The position numbers were made by a program, and so were the translations under genes. Below the pieces are notes generated by a model that worked only from the letters and a program-made list of their open reading frames with translations, was not told the DNA's origin and made no database searches. Below are positions 6,614 to 7,845 of a stretch of DNA of 7,845 bases, in pieces; position 1 is the stretch's first letter, and the number at the start of each line of letters is the position of its first letter. The stretch is taken from assembly GCA_028527945.1 (NCBI GenBank), contig JAQQAK010000008.1, forward strand, positions 1-7,845, in the 5' to 3' direction. The DNA comes from Spirochaetaceae bacterium (GTDB taxonomy: Bacteria > Spirochaetota > Spirochaetia > UBA9216).

Positions 6614-7297
6614 TTAACAAACCTTTCCTTTATCCTTCCATTCTTTTGCAAGATAAAGAAATGGTGTATCAAAAGCAGCTACAATCCATTTAAAAATATA
6701 TGTGGTTAGAGCTATTTCAATAAGCACTGGAAACTCAAATTGTCCAAAAAACGCAATGAATGTAAAAACAATACTGTCCAAAAGCTGACTAACCATTGTT
6801 GAAGCGTTATTTCGTAACCAGATAAATTTCTTTTCAGGCCACTTTGCTTTTATCCTGTTATAAGCCCAGACATCATGAGTCTGTGATATCAAATAGGCGG
6901 TCAAACTACCAATAGCAATTCGCGGCATTAGGCCGAATATTGTCTTAAGGCTGCTTTGAGTAAAATCAGATTCATCCGGAATAAAAAGAAGAGCAAGCTG
7001 CATCAGTACAGTCATAGATATCAGCGAGAAAAATCCCATCCAAACAGCTTTGGATGCTTCTTTTTTACCATAGTTTTCATTAAGAATGTCTGTTACCAGA
7101 AATGATGTAGCATAAACAATATTACCAAGAGTGGCTATAAAACCAAAGATTTCAACTGTTTTTACTACCTGAATGTTTGCTGCTATTACAGAAATTGGAA
7201 TCCATATAAATAATCCAATTTTTCCCCATAATCTATATGCAGTCATAATTGCAATGAAGTTTATAATGAGCATTATAAACCAAAGAAGAGTATTCAC
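6614..7297 (-). CDS. yhhQ: Queuosine precursor transporter, YhhQ/DUF165 family
   Basis: 227 residues from the GTG at 7295-7297, which has GGAGG (7304-7308) 6 nt upstream. The open frame runs back to a TTG at 7378, but that stretch is taken up by a riboswitch and a terminator and encodes an unrelated basic peptide, so I reject it. The chosen length matches the family (about 220 residues). Six or seven hydrophobic helices are visible (for example about 5-23, 28-46, 55-69, 86-106, 126-140, 173-190, 196-215). Family signatures are TDILNENYGKKEA (69-81), with acidic residues beside a membrane segment, and LRNNASTMVSQLLDS (161-175). The protein imports a queuosine precursor across the inner membrane for modification of tRNA at the wobble base. 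The preQ1 riboswitch directly upstream supports this independently. It forms its own transcription unit; no clear terminator follows it before the bat promoter. Confidence 0.93.
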   Translation of the reverse strand: MNTLLWFIMLIINFIAIMTAYRLWGKIGLFIWIPISVIAANIQVVKTVEIFGFIATLGNIVYATSFLVTDILNENYGKKEASKAVWMGFFSLISMTVLMQLALLFIPDESDFTQSSLKTIFGLMPRIAIGSLTAYLISQTHDVWAYNRIKAKWPEKKFIWLRNNASTMVSQLLDSIVFTFIAFFGQFEFPVLIEIALTTYIFKWIVAAFDTPFLYLAKEWKDKGKVC

Positions 7298-7303
7298 TTT
7301 GTG

Positions 7304-7341
7304 CCTCCGTCGTTTTGTTAAGGCGGGTAACTGCGACCGCC
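7304..7341 (-). promoter_or_regulatory. preQ1-I riboswitch (Tte-type) controlling yhhQ translation
   Basis: On the minus strand a 5-bp stem, GGCGG (7337-7341) with CCGCC (7322-7326), encloses the 10-nt loop TCGCAGTTAC (7327-7336). A tail starting TTAACAAAAC (7312-7321) follows and leads into GACGGAGG. Compared with the Tte preQ1-I aptamer as I recall it, the stem is compensated, the loop differs at one base, and the first ten tail bases are identical. The loop C next to the stem (7327) corresponds to the ligand-pairing cytosine. A short pseudoknot is possible, for example loop TCG (7334-7336) with tail CGA (7310-7312). The GGAGG ribosome site (7304-7308) is fused to the tail, so ligand binding should hide it and reduce transporter synthesis when preQ1 is plentiful. 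Control at translation is inferred; no separate terminator lies between aptamer and gene. Confidence 0.9.
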
Positions 7342-7348
7342 GAACCAC

Positions 7349-7378
7349 AATATAATAAAAAAACCGGTATCTTTTCAA
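7349..7378 (-). promoter_or_regulatory. Predicted promoter of the preQ1 riboswitch-yhhQ unit
   Basis: On the minus strand, TTGAAA (7373-7378) and TATATT (7349-7354) are 18 nt apart, each five of six to consensus. Transcription would begin at about 7342, right at the first base of the riboswitch stem. The -35 box lies in the loop and 3' arm of the upstream gene's terminator hairpin, and the spacer contains its T-run, so one stretch of DNA ends one transcript and starts the next. Confidence 0.55.
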
Positions 7379-7386
7379 GATACCGG
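7357..7386 (-). terminator. Intrinsic terminator of the upstream (right-edge) gene
   Basis: On the minus strand a perfect 10-bp stem, CCGGTATCTT (7377-7386) with AAGATACCGG (7364-7373), has a 3-nt loop GAA (7374-7376). Seven T residues follow at 7357-7363. It starts 41 nt past the stop codon of the gene ending at 7427 and faces the right way to end it. Confidence 0.93.
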
Positions 7387-7426
7387 CATCATTTTCTATA
7401 AATCAAAGAGTCTCGTTCTGCAAAAT

Positions 7427-7845
7427 TTAATTTGCTAAGACTTTTTTAGCTTGAGCTGTGAAATCATTATCAGCTTTGATAGCCTTTATAAGTTTTTCAA
7501 AAGCTTTTTCATTTGCTTGAGTCCAGTTCAAACCGCCACCCTTAAATTCTTTTGTTTCTGTTGAGAATATGCTTCGGCCATCTATATCAACAGATATGTT
7601 TGCTTTAATATAAATAAAGGTAAAACCTGAACTATCAGGTGGAGCATTTCTATAACCAAGATCAACATTAATTGTATGTCTATTATCAAAGCTTTTATCT
7701 ATCCCTACAGACAAGGTTTCTGAAAAAAGTGATTTAAAAGATGAAAAGGCTCCTTCTTTATTAACAACCTCATCTGTATCACCATTAAAATCAATAACCA
7801 ACCCAGCAGTTTGCTTTTTAATACTCAATAAAAAGTCTTTAGATA
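7427..7845 (-). CDS. Hypothetical protein, C-terminal part (5' end outside the window)
   Basis: The frame ending with TAA at 7427-7429 stays open to the right edge of the window (139 codons). The extra codons at the edge read SKDFLLSIKKQ. The only start-like codon near the edge is a TTG at 7826-7828 with no ribosome site, so the gene most likely begins beyond 7845. The visible part has alternating polar/hydrophobic strands (KQTAGLVIDFNGD, then SGFTFIYIKANISVDIDGRS). After a Gly-rich turn (KEFKGGGLNW) comes a single amphipathic helical region, TQANEKAFEKLIKAIKADND, and the end KKVLAN. This beta-then-helix layout recalls the C-terminal end of small secreted lipoprotein domains such as LPP20- or CsgG-like folds, but I do not recognise the family and cannot see its N-terminus for a signal. 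It ends at a strong terminator, so it is not in the yhhQ transcript except by read-through. Confidence 0.7.
   Translation of the reverse strand, partial: SKDFLLSIKKQTAGLVIDFNGDTDEVVNKEGAFSSFKSLFSETLSVGIDKSFDNRHTINVDLGYRNAPPDSSGFTFIYIKANISVDIDGRSIFSTETKEFKGGGLNWTQANEKAFEKLIKAIKADNDFTAQAKKVLAN

Noticed and set aside
7298..7378. Extension of the yhhQ reading frame back to a TTG at 7378
   Set aside because: It would translate through the terminator T-run and the riboswitch and gives a basic peptide unlike the family. The GTG at 7297 has a well-placed GGAGG.
7826..7828. TTG as the start of the right-edge gene
   Set aside because: It has no ribosome site, and the frame continues open to the window edge, so a start outside the window is more likely.

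Overview
The window is AT-rich bacterial DNA, and every gene I can support lies on the minus strand, so it reads from right to left. The main content is a tightly packed Bat (Bacteroides aerotolerance-type) locus: moxR, a DUF58 gene, a lipoprotein-like single-span membrane protein, two vWA membrane proteins (batA, batB), a TPR/coiled-coil protein (batC) and the first 206 codons of batD, which leaves the window at position 1. This gene order and the loose lipobox of the third gene fit a spirochaete. That assignment is an inference; no marker gene is present.

Right edge (7427-7845): the 3' part of an unrecognised gene, ending at a clear intrinsic terminator (7357-7386). Next (6614-7378): a self-contained queuosine module. 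A promoter whose -35 box overlaps the terminator hairpin is followed at once by a preQ1-I riboswitch of the Thermoanaerobacter tengcongensis (Tte) type. Then come a GGAGG ribosome binding site and a GTG-started YhhQ-family queuosine precursor transporter. The control region, from terminator to start codon, takes about 90 bases.

Spacer 6414-6613: it holds a four-unit 10-bp tandem repeat, a good sigma-70-like promoter for the bat operon, and a long inverted repeat that falls at the very start of the predicted moxR leader.

Bat operon (6413 to beyond 1): the junctions are one 14-nt gap (moxR/DUF58), three 4-nt ATGA overlaps, one 11-nt overlap and one 20-nt overlap, so translational coupling is likely. 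The expected scheme is that the cytoplasmic AAA+ ATPase MoxR acts on or through MIDAS-containing vWA partners (DUF58, BatA, BatB) at the inner membrane, with BatC, BatD and the membrane lipoprotein supplying the extracytoplasmic parts. The biochemical purpose of Bat systems is still unclear. The least ordinary features here are the 11-unit hexapeptide Gln/Asn array in BatC, the unnamed lipoprotein-like gene between DUF58 and batA, and the compact riboswitch control of yhhQ.
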